Origin: an uncultured Collinsella sp.
GTDB taxonomy: Bacteria > Actinomycetota > Coriobacteriia > Coriobacteriales > Coriobacteriaceae
Assembly (NCBI GenBank): GCA_900545165.1
Contig: UQYA01000003.1
Span: forward strand, 1 to 54,522
DNA: 54,522 bases
Direction: 5' to 3'
The position numbers and the translations under genes are program-made. The notes under the pieces were generated by a model. It had not been told where the DNA came from. It did no database searches and was given only the letters and a program-made list of their open reading frames with translations. The stretch's first letter is position 1; each line of letters begins with the position of its first letter. Below, piece after piece: positions 54,489-54,522 of this stretch.

Positions 54489-54522
54489 CTGTCTCTTATA
54501 CACATCTCCGAGCCCACGAGAC
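54489..54522 (+). other. Illumina Nextera adapter (sequencing artefact)
   Basis: The last 34 bases are exactly the Tn5 mosaic end CTGTCTCTTATACACATCT (54489-54507) followed by CCGAGCCCACGAGAC, the reverse complement of the Nextera read-2 adapter. It is not genomic. Confidence 0.98.

Noticed and set aside
53384..54517. Minus-strand frame of 377 codons beginning MGSEMCIRDR opposite ispG
   Set aside because: Its start comes from the Nextera adapter and the remainder is antisense to ispG.

Overview
The window is about 54.5 kb of GC-rich, gene-dense bacterial chromosome. Gene content, gene order and heavy use of TTG and GTG start codons suggest a member of the Coriobacteriia, most like Collinsella. 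This assignment rests on recognising sequences and synteny, not on a search. Nearly all of it is core housekeeping DNA. I see no prophage, insertion sequence, CRISPR array, rRNA or toxin-antitoxin locus. The last 34 bases are an Illumina Nextera adapter, so the genomic sequence ends at base 54488.

Bases 1-7990, minus strand: one tight operon for aromatic amino acid biosynthesis, transcribed toward base 1. Its order is DAHP synthase, tyrA, aroB, aroA, aroC, pheA and an aroE-aroK fusion that leaves the window. A terminator-like hairpin overlapped by a short leader ORF precedes the first gene and looks like an attenuator. Bases 8081-8244 hold tRNA-Arg(CCG) with its own promoter and terminator.

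Bases 8275-14210, plus strand: a CtpE-like P-type ATPase with a basic tail, a zinc-ribbon membrane protein, a cyclophilin and a TPR membrane protein. Bases 14326-20286 are the rod-shape operon mreB-mreC-mreD-mrdA-rodA. A DUF697-like membrane protein and a split radical-SAM pair (TIGR03960 and TIGR03936 types) follow. Bases 23928-28000 hold rplU-rpmA-obgE-nadD-yqeK-rsfS, with a terminator-like hairpin just before obgE. dinB lies on the opposite strand.

Bases 29469-45850: rpsP-khpA-rimM-trmD-lepB, then glyQ-glyS, a PPDK regulatory protein and ppdK, then rplS-rnhB-yraN-comM-dprA-trmFO-xerC. The glycyl-tRNA synthetase/PPDK block splits what is one ribosomal/tRNA-modification cluster in many bacteria. 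xerC has no usable start codon where one is expected; one base change at 44929 would explain this. Bases 45900-54488 hold rpsB-tsf, then pyrH-frr-uppS-cdsA-dxr-rseP-ispG and the first codons of a further gene. These cover translation, ribosome recycling, undecaprenyl and phospholipid synthesis, and the MEP isoprenoid pathway.

The points most worth following up are an insertion of about 110 residues resembling a winged helix in the site-2 protease RseP, the attenuator of the aromatic operon, the lost xerC start, and helically phased TTTACC repeats in the long ppdK leader.
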